Positions 43,799 to 53,773 are shown, counted from the first letter of the stretch. The stretch: DNA of 64,000 nucleotides from Clostridium tagluense (GCF_003865095.1 NZ_BHYK01000011.1:1-64000), one strand, 5' to 3'. Notes: generated from the sequence alone by a model not told the origin. A program made the numbers and translations.

Positions 43799-44545
43799 AT
43801 GAACGAGATTTTAAAACAAATAAAAGATAGAAAATCCATGAGGGTATTTGAAAATAAGCCTATTGCAGCTGAGTTAAAAAAAGAAATATTAAATGCTGCC
43901 TTTGAAGCTCCAACTGGTGGTGCAATGATGCTTTATAGCATACTTGATATTACTGATGAAAAATTAAAGAAAGAACTATCAGTAGAATGTGATAATCAGC
44001 CTTTTATTGCAAAAGCTACTTTAGTGCTTATATTCCTTGCAGATTATCAAAGGTGGTATGATGCTTTTGACTCACAAAATTGCAATCCAAGAACACCAGG
44101 GGAGGGTGACATCCTTCTTGCCTGCGCTGATGCAATAATAGCTGCTCAAAACACAGTAGTAGCTGCAGAATCTTTAGGAATTGGTTCGTGTTACATTGGC
44201 GATATTATTGAGCATTGTGAAACTATTAGGGAGTTATTGGACCTTCCAGATTATGTTTTACCTGCTGCCATGGTGGTTTATGGTTATCCTGTAGAGGCTC
44301 AAAAGAATAGAAAAAAACCTGTGCGTTTCGAAGAACAGTATATAGTCTATGAAAATAAATATCGTAGACTAACTAAGGAAGAACATATAGAAATGCAAAG
44401 CACAAGAAATGAAAAGGCAGGATTTCCAAATAAAAATATTAGCGAAGATACTAAAGCTCTATGCAACCGTAAGTATATGTCTGATTTTTCACTAGAAATG
44501 AATAGATCAGCATCTGAATATCTTAAGAAGTTCAGAGCAGAGTAA
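43799..44545 (+). CDS. Nitroreductase-family flavoprotein
   Basis: FMN oxidoreductase of 248 residues. It begins with RKSMRVFENKPI (the conserved RRSxRxF turn), has AAFEAPTGGAMMLYS and the helix AAQNTVVAAESLGIGSCYIG, with C-terminal cap residues about 190-248. It probably reduces nitro compounds, quinones or flavins with NAD(P)H; the in vivo substrate is open. Starts at the ATG at 43799 with AGGGGGTTAT upstream. Confidence 0.88.
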   Translation: MNEILKQIKDRKSMRVFENKPIAAELKKEILNAAFEAPTGGAMMLYSILDITDEKLKKELSVECDNQPFIAKATLVLIFLADYQRWYDAFDSQNCNPRTPGEGDILLACADAIIAAQNTVVAAESLGIGSCYIGDIIEHCETIRELLDLPDYVLPAAMVVYGYPVEAQKNRKKPVRFEEQYIVYENKYRRLTKEEHIEMQSTRNEKAGFPNKNISEDTKALCNRKYMSDFSLEMNRSASEYLKKFRAE

Positions 44546-44586
44546 GGCATTTAAATTACTCAAGAATATCAAGTTCAGTCATATAA

Positions 44587-44631
44587 ATACCCAGTAGATA
44601 GTTTAAACAACTATTTACCCGGTGTTTTTTC
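44587..44631 (+). terminator. Terminator after nitroreductase gene
   Basis: ACCCAGTAGATAGTT pairs with AACTATTTACCCGGT with two mismatches, followed by GTTTTTTCC. The rest of the 300-bp gap to the RNase Z gene shows nothing else. Confidence 0.65.
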
Positions 44632-44852
44632 CTGGCTTTAAAAAACACCTCAAAATATTACAAATACTTTTGAAATATTTTTGATAAATATATTTAGTTG
44701 TTATTATTTGTAACTTTTTTTGAGCGTGTTGGCATTAATGGTAAGATATACAAAAATGAGCTAAATGTAAATAAGTATGCATAAAATATTGTTGTGTAGA
44801 TTACTCTATAGATAAATAGAGTGAATAAAAACTGATAGATGAGGTGATTTAA

Positions 44853-45797
44853 TTGGTTGACATAGCATTGCTGGGATGTGGAGGAGGAATGCCTATTCCT
44901 GAAAGGTATCTTTCTTCATTTCTCATAAACTATAAAGGCAGAAAGATATTGCTTGATTGTGGTGAAGGTACCCAGGTATCCATGAAAATACTTGGCTGGG
45001 GATTTAAGACAATAGACATAATTTGTATAACTCATGGTCATGCGGATCATATTATGGGACTTCCAGGTATTCTTTTAACCATTGGCAACAGTGGTAGAAC
45101 TGAGCCTATTACAATAATTGGTCCCAAAGGTATTGCTGATATTGTAAACGGTCTGTGTGTTGTAGCACCTTACCTTCCTTATGAGCTTAATATTATAGCA
45201 AATCCAGAGAAGCCAGTGAAAGTACAAACTTCAATAAATTGTATGAATGCTTCAGTGGGAGAATTTCATGATTTAATAATTTCAACACTGGAACTTGAGC
45301 ACTCAACTAATTGTTTGGGTTATAGCTTTTATTTTAGAAGAAAACCAAAATTCGATGTTAAAAGTGCGACTAAAAATGAAATACCAAAAATGTTTTGGAG
45401 TAGACTTCAAAAAAATGAAACTGTAATTAACCAGGGGAAAACATATTTACCTAGTGTGGTGCTAGGAAAAGAAAGAACTGGAATAAAGCTTAGTTTCACC
45501 ACAGATACAAGGCCAATACCTGAAATAGAGAGTTTTATTAAAGAAAGTGACTTGTTTATTTGTGAGGGCACTTATGGTAATGGAAATGATATTGAAAAAG
45601 CCATAAAGAACAAACATATGACCTTTAGCGAGGCGGCGAAGCTTGCGTTGAAGGGTGAAGTGCAAGAACTCCTATTGACACATTTTAGTCCTTCTATGCA
45701 TATCCCTGAAGAATATAAAGATAACGCAGAGAGCATTTTCAAAAATACTATTATTGGCTTTGATAGACTTGTGAAGACTTTATCTTTTAAGGATTAG
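44853..45797 (+). CDS. rnz: Ribonuclease Z-type metallo-beta-lactamase
   Basis: Enzyme of 314 residues that trims tRNA 3' ends. Metal motif HGHADH (His61-His66), family start DIALLGCGGGMPIPERYLSS, LLDCGEGTQ, and late THFSP. TTG start after GAGGTGATTTAA. Its length matches the RNase Z short form. A relative with other phosphodiesterase activity is the alternative. Confidence 0.85.
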   Translation: MVDIALLGCGGGMPIPERYLSSFLINYKGRKILLDCGEGTQVSMKILGWGFKTIDIICITHGHADHIMGLPGILLTIGNSGRTEPITIIGPKGIADIVNGLCVVAPYLPYELNIIANPEKPVKVQTSINCMNASVGEFHDLIISTLELEHSTNCLGYSFYFRRKPKFDVKSATKNEIPKMFWSRLQKNETVINQGKTYLPSVVLGKERTGIKLSFTTDTRPIPEIESFIKESDLFICEGTYGNGNDIEKAIKNKHMTFSEAAKLALKGEVQELLLTHFSPSMHIPEEYKDNAESIFKNTIIGFDRLVKTLSFKD

Positions 45798-45877
45798 AAA
45801 AAATAGAAAGTGTATGGTAATATAATAGAGTAAATAATGATTTCAATACAAGGGGAATTCTAGATGATAATGGAGGT

Positions 45878-46090
45878 ATGGATGTGTTAAATAACGAAAT
45901 TAAAGAAAGTTTACTTAGAGAAGGAATTCATGAGGATGCTGTAAAATCCTTAGATGAAAAGGGAAAGTGTCTATTTGATATAAATAGTACAAGAGACGTG
46001 TGCTTTGAATTTATTGATGAGGGTGTTAAATTTAGTTGTGAACAAAGCATTTTAGATCATGACTTGTATCTAATAAAAATTCTAAATTAA
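45878..46090 (+). CDS. Small acidic protein of unknown function
   Basis: 70-residue protein (NNEIKESLLREGIHEDAVKS, then a beta-rich half with CFEFIDEGVKFSCEQSILDH). TGGAGG lies too close to the ATG at 45878, so a GTG at 45884 with 7-nt spacing is a likely alternative start. No recognisable family. Single-gene unit. Confidence 0.5.
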   Translation: MDVLNNEIKESLLREGIHEDAVKSLDEKGKCLFDINSTRDVCFEFIDEGVKFSCEQSILDHDLYLIKILN

Positions 46091-46163
46091 AGCTGTGAAG
46101 TATCAGTAATAATAAATTTATAATTATAGGCGCTAATTACTATTTTAGAGGGAGGAAAACTTT

Positions 46164-47219
46164 ATGATAAAATCAAAGCAACATTTGGCAGTATTTCAAG
46201 CAATACTTGCAGCTGCATTGTTTGGAATAAGTTCACCAGTTTCAAAGTTATTATTAGAAAAGATACCTCCTATGCTTATGGCTTCGCTCCTGTATTTAGG
46301 AGCAGGCATTGGAATGTTATTCTTAGGACTTATAAAGTGGTCAAAGAACACTAAAGCAAAAGAAGCTAAGATTAGCAAAGCAGAACTTCCATTTGTTATA
46401 GGTATGATAGTTTTAGACATTGCGGCGCCAATATTTTTAATGATTGGACTTACTATGACTACAGCATCTAATGCTTCTTTACTAAACAATTTTGAAATTG
46501 TTGCTACAGCTCTTGTTGCACTACTAATTTTTAAAGAGTCAATTGGAAAAAGGTTATGGGTAGCTATTTTTTTTATAACGGCATCTAGCATTGTTTTGTC
46601 CATAAGTGACTTTAGCAGTTTTTCGTTTTCTGTAGGTTCGATTTTTGTTTTGTTTGCATGCATTTGCTGGGGCTTTGAAAATAATTGTACAAGAATGATG
46701 TCTTTAAAAGACCCAATGCAGATAGTGATTGTTAAAGGACTTGGGTCTGGGACAGGTTCACTTTTAATAGCAGTTTTAATGAATGAATACGCAAGTGATA
46801 TAAGATATATACTTATAGCTATGATTTTAGGTTTCTTTGCATACGGATTAAGTATATTTTTTTATGTAACTGCACAGAGGCAGTTAGGGGCTGCAAGAAC
46901 AAGTGCATATTATGCTGTTGCTCCTTTTATAGGTGTAGGACTATCCTTAATATTGTATAACGAACAAATAACAGTAAACTTTGTTATAGCAGTTATTTTA
47001 ATGCTTTTCGGAGCCTATTATGCTGCTGTAGAAAAACATAATCATAAACATATTCACGAAATGGTCAAACATGAGCATCGCCATGAACATAATGATAGTC
47101 ATCATAATCATGTACATGAAAACTTTGAGAATGGGGAACACAACCATGTTCATGTTCATGAAAGCACTGAACATGAACATAATCATACTCCTGATATGCA
47201 TCATGCTCATGATCATTAG
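46164..47219 (+). CDS. EamA/DMT transporter with histidine-rich C-terminal tail
   Basis: Transporter of 351 residues. The first 290 residues have ten membrane helices with two EamA repeats (AILAAALFGISSPVSKLLLE; FACICWGFENNCTRMMS). The last 60 residues are hydrophilic with 23 histidines in HxH and HH patterns (HEHRHEHNDSHHNHVH, EHNHVHVHES). Such tails bind Zn, Ni or Co in known metal transporters and chaperones. The DMT body usually carries metabolites, so this protein may export a metal or metal complex; that is inference. RBS GAGGGAGG. Confidence 0.85.
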   Translation: MIKSKQHLAVFQAILAAALFGISSPVSKLLLEKIPPMLMASLLYLGAGIGMLFLGLIKWSKNTKAKEAKISKAELPFVIGMIVLDIAAPIFLMIGLTMTTASNASLLNNFEIVATALVALLIFKESIGKRLWVAIFFITASSIVLSISDFSSFSFSVGSIFVLFACICWGFENNCTRMMSLKDPMQIVIVKGLGSGTGSLLIAVLMNEYASDIRYILIAMILGFFAYGLSIFFYVTAQRQLGAARTSAYYAVAPFIGVGLSLILYNEQITVNFVIAVILMLFGAYYAAVEKHNHKHIHEMVKHEHRHEHNDSHHNHVHENFENGEHNHVHVHESTEHEHNHTPDMHHAHDH

Positions 47220-47225
47220 TAAAAA

Positions 47226-47720
47226 TCATTTATCAACATTTACCCCTTCAATTTCCAATAGTAGTTTTTGTGTTGGAGTTCTATTACCTGCAAAACCTAC
47301 CAAATTGCCACTTTTACCGATAACTCTGTGACATGGTATAATTATAGGTAATTGATTAGATCTATTAGCTTGCCCTACAGCCCTTACAGCTTTAGGGTTT
47401 CCTATGGCTTCTGCAATCTGCAAATAATTCCGGGTTTCACCGTAAGGGATATCTTGAAGGGCTTCCCATACTTTTTTTCTGAACTGTGTACCTTCTATAG
47501 ATAAGGGTATGCTAAAATTTTTTCTTTTTCCTTTAAAATATTCATCTAGCTGAAGTATAACATCTTTGCAAAGCTCTACATCTTTCAGAATAAATTCATG
47601 TTTGTTTTTGTACTTTATCCAATCTTCTTCAAAAATTTCTACTTTCCGAGCACCTATTTCATCCACAACTACATGGATAAGACCAATAGGGGAATCATAA
47701 ATATCATAACCAATTTTCAC
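47226..47720 (-). CDS. ogt: Methylated-DNA-protein cysteine methyltransferase
   Basis: Suicide repair protein of about 164 residues that takes methyl groups from O6-methylguanine. Acceptor motif IPCHRVIG (Cys130 counted from the chosen start), with YGETRNYLQIAEAIGNPKAV and the AVGQANRSNQLP helix. I prefer the GTG at 47720 because AGGAGGG lies just upstream; an ATG at 47735 would put that site inside the gene. Convergent with the EamA gene with only 6 bp between. Confidence 0.93.
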   Translation of the reverse strand: MKIGYDIYDSPIGLIHVVVDEIGARKVEIFEEDWIKYKNKHEFILKDVELCKDVILQLDEYFKGKRKNFSIPLSIEGTQFRKKVWEALQDIPYGETRNYLQIAEAIGNPKAVRAVGQANRSNQLPIIIPCHRVIGKSGNLVGFAGNRTPTQKLLLEIEGVNVDK

Positions 47721-47923
47721 AAAATCCCTCCTCAATCATATATTGACCTATGTAAATAAAATTTATCATAAGATTTCGAATCTGTCTAGTTTAAATACAT
47801 TTTATTGTTATATTAAAAAAGTTTTCAATATAAGTACACGAATGTTATCTGTTCTCTTGCATATTTACCTATAATAAGTGTAAGATGGTGTTAGAATATT
47901 TTGAAAATTTGGGAGGTTTACAT

Positions 47924-49570
47924 ATGCAAGGAAAAATGTTTTGTTTTCAATGCGAACAAACTGCAGGTGGAAAAGGTTGTACTAACATAGGGGTCTGTGG
48001 AAAAACTCCAGAAATTGCAGCAATGCAGGATTTATTAATTTACCAGTTAAAAGGAATAAGTTGTTATGTTACTAAACTTTTAGAAAAAGGTGAAAAACTT
48101 GATAAGTCATGGATTTCATTTGTTGAAAATTCATTATTTATGACGTTAACTAATGTAAATTTTGATCCTGAATCTCATATTAATATGCTTAAAAAATCTC
48201 AAGTAATCAAAGAAGAGGTTAGAAAAAAATTAGGAAATGAAAAAATAAATGGTGAAGAGGCTCTATATAATTTAAGCGATGCTAAGGAGCAAATGCTTGA
48301 AGATGCTAAAAAAGCAGGAGTTATGTACGACCAAGAATTAGATGCAGATATACGTTCTGTACGAGAAACTATAAAATACGGATTAAAAGGAATAGCAGCT
48401 TATGCACACCAAGCTAGATTTATAAAATATAATAGTGAAGAAGTAGATGAATTTTATTTTATAGCTCTTGCAGCATTAACTGATGATAGTTTAAATCTTC
48501 AAGATCTTATAAAGTACTTACTTAAAACTGGAGAGATGAGTGTTAAAGTTATGGAGGTATTAGATACAGCTAATAATGAAAAATATAGCTCTCCTTCACC
48601 TCAAAAGGTTAATGTAAACATTAAAAAAGGACCATTTATCGTAATTTCTGGTCATGATTTAAGAGATCTCGAAATGCTACTAGAGCAAACGGAAGGTAAG
48701 GGCATAAATATTTATACTCACGGCGAAATGCTTCCTTCCCATGGATATCCTAAGTTGAATAAATATGCTCATTTAGTAGGTAATTTTGGAGGGGCATGGC
48801 AAAATCAACAAAAGGAATTTGATGGTATTCCTGGTTGCATTTTAATGACAACAAACTGTTTAATGAAACCAAAAGATTCATATAAAGATAGAATCTACTC
48901 AACAAGTGTTGTTGGGTGGGATGGCATAAAACATATAGCGGCGGATGAGAATGGTCATAAGGATTTCTCTGAAATAATAAACAAAGCTCTAGAACTTGGC
49001 GGCTTCGAAAAAGATGAAGAAGTTAAAGAAATTTTAGTAGGGTTTGGGCATAAAGCTACTTTAAGTCATGCTGAAACAATAATTAATGCAGTGAAAGAAG
49101 GAAAAATCAGGCACTTTTTCTTAATTGGAGGATGTGATGGAGCAAAGACAGGAAGAAATTATTACACTGAATTCGCTCAATTAGTTCCAGAAGACTGTAT
49201 TATTCTTACTTTAGCCTGTGGAAAATACCGTTTTAATAAATTGGAGTTTGGCACAGTAGCAGGACTTCCAAGATTACTCGATATAGGTCAATGTAACGAT
49301 GCATATTCCGCTGTTAGAATAGCTCTAGCACTAGCTGATGCATTTAAATGTGGGATTAATGATCTACCACTAGCGATGATTATAACTTGGTATGAGCAAA
49401 AAGCTGTTGCCGACTTATTAGCATTACTTTCACTGGGAGTAAAAGGCATTTATCTAGGGCCTACACTTCCAGCATTCTTAAGTCCTAATGTATTACAATT
49501 CCTAGTTGATAATTTTGATATTAAACCTATAAGTACACCTGCGGAGGATTTAAAACAAATATTAGGATAA
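47924..49570 (+). CDS. hcp: Hydroxylamine reductase / hybrid cluster protein
   Basis: Protein of 548 residues from the ATG at 47924 (GGGAGG 7 nt upstream). It has the anaerobe-type N-terminal cluster spacing CFQCEQTAGGKGCTNIGVC (Cys7, 10, 19, 25). The hybrid cluster ligands lie in GHDLRDLE, THGEMLPSHGYP, ACGKYRFN and related segments. It reduces hydroxylamine and, in many bacteria, nitric oxide. The 200 bp upstream carry a TATAAT at 47870 but I cannot define a regulator site. Confidence 0.94.
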   Translation: MQGKMFCFQCEQTAGGKGCTNIGVCGKTPEIAAMQDLLIYQLKGISCYVTKLLEKGEKLDKSWISFVENSLFMTLTNVNFDPESHINMLKKSQVIKEEVRKKLGNEKINGEEALYNLSDAKEQMLEDAKKAGVMYDQELDADIRSVRETIKYGLKGIAAYAHQARFIKYNSEEVDEFYFIALAALTDDSLNLQDLIKYLLKTGEMSVKVMEVLDTANNEKYSSPSPQKVNVNIKKGPFIVISGHDLRDLEMLLEQTEGKGINIYTHGEMLPSHGYPKLNKYAHLVGNFGGAWQNQQKEFDGIPGCILMTTNCLMKPKDSYKDRIYSTSVVGWDGIKHIAADENGHKDFSEIINKALELGGFEKDEEVKEILVGFGHKATLSHAETIINAVKEGKIRHFFLIGGCDGAKTGRNYYTEFAQLVPEDCIILTLACGKYRFNKLEFGTVAGLPRLLDIGQCNDAYSAVRIALALADAFKCGINDLPLAMIITWYEQKAVADLLALLSLGVKGIYLGPTLPAFLSPNVLQFLVDNFDIKPISTPAEDLKQILG

Positions 49571-49582
49571 AAAATATAGTTT

Positions 49583-49634
49583 AAAAATAAGCCATTTCTA
49601 AAGATAGTTAAATATCTTTAGAAGTGGCTTATTT
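49583..49634 (+). terminator. Terminator of hcp
   Basis: AAATAAGCCATTTCTAAAGATA pairs almost perfectly with TATCTTTAGAAGTGGCTTATTT, then TTTTAACG. A strong intrinsic terminator. Confidence 0.85.
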
Positions 49635-49737
49635 TAACGACCCAGGAGATGATTTAATGACTTTTTCCAGTAAATAAGTGTTCCAATCTTGTGCAAAATA
49701 TGATAAAATGAGAACAAACGTTTGTGAGGTGTTAAAA

Positions 49738-51000
49738 GTGGATGTAATGAGAAAACTTGAAATATTATCTAATTCAGCAAAGTATGATGCTTCTTGCTCT
49801 TCTAGTGGTTCTAATAGAAAAAGTACAGCGGAGGGTATAGGAAATGCTTCGACCTCAGGCATTTGCCATTCTTGGTCACAGGATGGTAGATGCATTTCAC
49901 TACTTAAAATCTTATATACTAATAAATGCATATATGATTGTAAATATTGCATTAATAGAGCTAGCAATGATTTAGAAAGGACAAGCTTTACTCCTAGTGA
50001 AGTAGTAGATTTAACTATGAATTTCTACAGAAGAAATTATATAGAAGGATTATTTTTAAGCTCTGGGGTAGAGAGAAGTCCAGATTATACAATGGAAAAT
50101 TTAGTTAAAATTTTAAAAGATTTAAGATTGATTCACAAATTTAATGGTTATATTCATGTAAAGGCTATTCCAGGCGCTGATCCAAAATTTATATATGAGG
50201 CAGGATTGTATGCAGATAGAATGAGTGTAAATATTGAGCTGCCTTCTGAAAAAAGCTTAAAGCTCTTAGCACCGCAAAAGAATAAGGAAGATATATTAAA
50301 ACCTATGGGACTTATTAAGCACAGTATACTTGAGTCCAGTGAATATAAGAAAAAAGGGTTTAAAGCACCAAAATTTACTCCTGGTGGCCAAAGTACGCAG
50401 ATAATGGTTGGTGCAACCAATGAAAGTGACTTAAGAGTAATTAGTCTTACAGAAGGATTATATAATACCTTTGGACTTAAGCGAGTTTATTATTCAGCTT
50501 ATGTTCCAGTGGTTGCGAACATAAATTTACCAGCTATTCAAACTACACCACCACTTCTAAAAGAACATAGAATGTATCAAGCAGATTGGCTTTTAAGGTA
50601 TTATGGTTTTAAGGCAAAGGAATTATTAGATGAGAAAAATCCTAATTTTGATGTAGATTTAGACCCTAAAGCTTTTTGGGCATTAAATAATTTAGACAAG
50701 TTCCCAGTGGAGATAAATAGTGCGACCTATGAAATATTGCTTAGAGTACCAGGAATAGGAGTAACATCAGCGTTAAGAATCATAAGAGCAAGAAGACTTT
50801 GTAATCTTTCCTATGACAATTTAAAAAAAATAGGAGTTGTGCTTAAAAGAGCTAGATTTTTTTTAACCTGCAGCGGTAAATTTTATGGAGATAAGGCCAT
50901 GGAAAGAGGAAGGCTTAAAAATTATTTATTGGACTTTGAAAGCTTTGATAAACCGGAGCAACTTAGTTTATTTACCCAAAGGGGCGATTTATTTGGTTAG
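49738..51000 (+). CDS. Radical SAM protein of DNA modification/repair type (TIGR03916-like)
   Basis: Protein of 420 residues. Radical SAM cluster CIYDCKYC (Cys64, 68, 71 in CxxxCxxC) lies after a conserved CHSWSQDGRCISLLK segment. A C-terminal helix-hairpin-helix (FPVEINSATYEILLRVPGIG) points to DNA binding. TIGR03916 proteins are a putative DNA modification/repair family whose reaction is not known. The GTG at 49738 follows GAGGTGTTAAAA. It overlaps the DUF4130 gene, its regular partner. Confidence 0.87.
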   Translation: MDVMRKLEILSNSAKYDASCSSSGSNRKSTAEGIGNASTSGICHSWSQDGRCISLLKILYTNKCIYDCKYCINRASNDLERTSFTPSEVVDLTMNFYRRNYIEGLFLSSGVERSPDYTMENLVKILKDLRLIHKFNGYIHVKAIPGADPKFIYEAGLYADRMSVNIELPSEKSLKLLAPQKNKEDILKPMGLIKHSILESSEYKKKGFKAPKFTPGGQSTQIMVGATNESDLRVISLTEGLYNTFGLKRVYYSAYVPVVANINLPAIQTTPPLLKEHRMYQADWLLRYYGFKAKELLDEKNPNFDVDLDPKAFWALNNLDKFPVEINSATYEILLRVPGIGVTSALRIIRARRLCNLSYDNLKKIGVVLKRARFFLTCSGKFYGDKAMERGRLKNYLLDFESFDKPEQLSLFTQRGDLFG

Positions 51001-51727
51001 ATACATTTATGATGGAAGTTTTGATGGATTTTTATCTGTTATATATGATTGCTATTATAGTAGAGTTCCTGAAAGTATTGAGAGAGAAAGTGATTATAAC
51101 TTCAATATATTATACGAGGATATAGTTATTGGAACTGATATGGCAAAATCGGGTAAAGTATACAGGGCTATATTAGAAAAGATTTCACAAGATACACTAG
51201 TTTATGTGTATCAGGCCTTTTTATCTGAGGAAGATGGCATAGAATTAAATTTATTTAGGTATATACAATTAGGATTTAAGCTGGGTAGTAAAGTAAATGA
51301 TTTTCTAACAGAGGAAGCTGTGAATGAAGTACAGAAAATTTCTAGAAAAGTAGGTTTTGAAGCACATAGATTTTTAGGACTAGTTAGATTTCAAGAATTT
51401 AAGGGAATATTGTATGCAGCAATAGAGCCTACTTACAATATTGTTGAACTGATAGGAAGTCACTTTAGTGCAAGATTAAAAAATGAAAAGTGGGTAATTC
51501 ATGATGTAAAAAGAAAAATTGGTATAGTTTATGAAAATAATGAAATGATACTTAGGGATTTAAAATTTGAAAAATTAGAAAGTCATGAGGAGGAAGAGTT
51601 GCTTTATCAAAATCTTTGGAAGGCCTTTCATAAAAGTATATCCATAGAAGAAAGATGTAATGAAAGGTTACAAATGCAACATATGCCAAAGAAATATTGG
51701 AATAATTTAACTGAAATGAAAAAGTAA
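50993..51727 (+). CDS. DUF4130 DNA-metabolism-like protein (TIGR03915-like)
   Basis: Protein of about 244 residues starting at a TTG (AGGGGCG about 8 nt upstream) that overlaps the radical SAM stop. It begins VRYIYDGSFDGFLSVIYDCYY, the family hallmark, and ends with LQMQHMPKKYWNNLTEMK. Related proteins act with the TIGR03916 radical SAM enzyme and some are fused to uracil-DNA-glycosylase-like domains. That makes this a candidate base-repair pair. No reaction is established. Confidence 0.85.
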   Translation: MVRYIYDGSFDGFLSVIYDCYYSRVPESIERESDYNFNILYEDIVIGTDMAKSGKVYRAILEKISQDTLVYVYQAFLSEEDGIELNLFRYIQLGFKLGSKVNDFLTEEAVNEVQKISRKVGFEAHRFLGLVRFQEFKGILYAAIEPTYNIVELIGSHFSARLKNEKWVIHDVKRKIGIVYENNEMILRDLKFEKLESHEEEELLYQNLWKAFHKSISIEERCNERLQMQHMPKKYWNNLTEMKK

Positions 51728-51847
51728 TCACCGTTTTATAATGAACACTTTTTTATATTTCAACATTTATTCTTAAAAATGCTAGAAATCATGATATAAT
51801 AGATATAAATGCATTTATTAGATTATTGTTATTTAAAGGAAGGAAAG

Positions 51848-52219
51848 ATGATTATGAAAAAATTAGTAGAATATACTCAAGTTGAAAGTCCTAGTATAAG
51901 TATTGAAAGAAAAAAACGCAAGATGGAAGAGATTTATAAAACACTAGAGGCATTAGGGGCTAAAAATAAAGAAACGGCTAAAAATAGTAAGGAAATAAAC
52001 AGTAACCTTCCTAAAGAGCTTACTGTTGAAAACATAGATAATGTGAAGAAAAACAAGAAAGCCCAATTGAATACACCTTCATTTATAGGTTCACTTGCTG
52101 GAGTTATGTCTAAGTTTAAAATACTTGGAAAAGTATATATAGTAGAAAAAAAAGAAACTAAATGGTATATATCAGGCACTATAAAAATGATTAGTGATAT
52201 AGACCCTAGAGATATGTAA
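51848..52219 (+). CDS. Hypothetical basic protein
   Basis: About 123 residues; the first half is a lysine-rich helical region (ERKKRKMEEIYKTLEALGAK), the second a small beta domain (GKVYIVEKKETKWYISGTIKMI). ATG at 51848 with GGAAGGAAAG upstream. No family recognised. It lies between the DUF4130 gene and a strong hairpin. Confidence 0.55.
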   Translation: MIMKKLVEYTQVESPSISIERKKRKMEEIYKTLEALGAKNKETAKNSKEINSNLPKELTVENIDNVKKNKKAQLNTPSFIGSLAGVMSKFKILGKVYIVEKKETKWYISGTIKMISDIDPRDM

Positions 52220-52252
52220 TTTTTATAATTTGTTTTTCATGGATAAAATCAC

Positions 52253-52309
52253 ATAACCACTATAAAAACTAAGTCTTAACTTTTAAGATTTAGTTTTTAT
52301 AGTGGTTAT
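52253..52309. terminator. Long bidirectional terminator
   Basis: A 27-bp stem with one G-U pair (52253-52279 with 52283-52309) and a tiny loop. It is unusually long for a terminator and carries no long T run on either side. Nearby 52427-52445 is a short ACAAGAT/ATCTTGT repeat before ackA. Otherwise the 285-bp gap is featureless and very AT-rich. Confidence 0.65.
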
Positions 52310-52505
52310 ATCATTAAAAATTCAAAACTACTTGCAAATATGTAGTTATTTATATAATATATATATTATATGATATACTATATAGGAAATGTGCTATACA
52401 AAAGTGGTAAAAAGAAATAGAAAATAACAAGATTATAAATCTTGTAGCTGTAATATTTGTCAGAATTCAAAGAAGTAAATAATATGCTGGAAGGAGAGTT
52501 TTTTT

Positions 52506-53699
52506 ATGAAAATATTAGTTATTAACTGTGGCAGTTCTTCTCTAAAATATCAACTTATCAATATGGAGGATGAAACTTGTTTGGCTCAAGGATTGATTGA
52601 GAGGATTGGTAGTGAAGGATCTGTTTTAACTCAAAAGGTACAAGGCAGAGAAAAATATATAGTAAAACAAATTATGCAGGATCATAAAGATGCAATAAAA
52701 TTAGTTCTTTCAACTCTTATAGACGGAACTAATGGAGTAATTAAAAGTGTAGATGAAATCTCAGCAGTGGGTCATAGAGTTGTTCATGGTGGAGAATACT
52801 ATTCTAAATCTGTATTAATCGATGAAAAAGTAATGAAGGCTCTAGAGGATTGTTCAAAACTAGCACCACTTCATAATCCACCAAACATAATTGGAATTAA
52901 CAGCTGTAAGGCACTTATGCCGAGCACCCCAATGGTGGCAGTATTTGATACGGCCTTTCATCAGAATATGCCAGAACATGCATATATTTATGCACTACCA
53001 TATGAATTATATGAAGAACACAAAATAAGAAAATACGGATTCCACGGAACTTCTCATAAATATGTCTCTCAAGTAGCGGCAGAAATGATAAGCAAAGATA
53101 TTAAAGACTTAAAAATCATTTCCTGCCATTTAGGAAATGGAGCAAGTATTGCTGCAATTAAAGGAGGTAAATCAATTGATACAAGTATGGGATTTACACC
53201 TCTTGCAGGGCTTGCTATGGGCACAAGATCTGGAGATATAGACCCTTCAATTATAACTTTCTTGATGGAAGAACTATCTTTGTCTTCAGAAGAACTAGCA
53301 GATTTATTGAATAAAAAATCAGGCGTTCTAGGAATTTCTGGAATAAGTAGTGATTTTAGAGATCTTTGGGATGTGGCTAAGAACAATAAAAGAGCACAAC
53401 TCGCTTTAGATGTTTTTCATTATGAAGTTAAAAAGTTTATTTGTAGTTATGCAGGTGCATTAGGTGGCGTAGATTGTATCATATTTACTGCAGGAGTTGG
53501 CGAAAACTCTGCAAAAGCTAGAGAAGCTTGTTGCACAGGATTAGAATTTTTAGGCGTTAAAATAGATAGTGAAAAAAATAATGTTGCTGGTATTGCGGCA
53601 GAGATAAGTACATCAGATTCAACAGTAAAAGTTTTTGTAATACCAACCAATGAAGAGTTAATGATAGCAAGAGATACAAAGGAAGTTGTCAGTTTATAA
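52506..53699 (+). CDS. ackA: Acetate kinase
   Basis: Enzyme of 397 residues that makes ATP from acetyl phosphate. Signatures: [66 protein letters not shown] and FTAGVGENS. Complete. Phosphotransacetylase, often upstream in clostridia, is not adjacent. RBS GGAAGGAGAG before the ATG. Confidence 0.97.
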   Translation: MKILVINCGSSSLKYQLINMEDETCLAQGLIERIGSEGSVLTQKVQGREKYIVKQIMQDHKDAIKLVLSTLIDGTNGVIKSVDEISAVGHRVVHGGEYYSKSVLIDEKVMKALEDCSKLAPLHNPPNIIGINSCKALMPSTPMVAVFDTAFHQNMPEHAYIYALPYELYEEHKIRKYGFHGTSHKYVSQVAAEMISKDIKDLKIISCHLGNGASIAAIKGGKSIDTSMGFTPLAGLAMGTRSGDIDPSIITFLMEELSLSSEELADLLNKKSGVLGISGISSDFRDLWDVAKNNKRAQLALDVFHYEVKKFICSYAGALGGVDCIIFTAGVGENSAKAREACCTGLEFLGVKIDSEKNNVAGIAAEISTSDSTVKVFVIPTNEELMIARDTKEVVSL

Positions 53700-53716
53700 G
53701 ATATTACACAAAAGCA

Positions 53717-53757
53717 AGAAACCACTACAATCATTAAGGATTGTAGTGGTTTCTTTT
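53717..53757. terminator. Bidirectional terminator after ackA
   Basis: AGAAACCACTACAATC pairs perfectly with GATTGTAGTGGTTTCT, TTTTTATTTG follows. Serves ackA and the convergent binding-protein gene. Confidence 0.85.
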
Positions 53758-53773
53758 TATTTGTTATTAAATA

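Noticed and set aside
43647-43800. Short lysine-rich frame and an overlapping frame reading ANRSWAEKLANW before the nitroreductase gene
   Set aside because: No RBS, very short and AT-rich; perhaps a decayed gene end but not enough to annotate.
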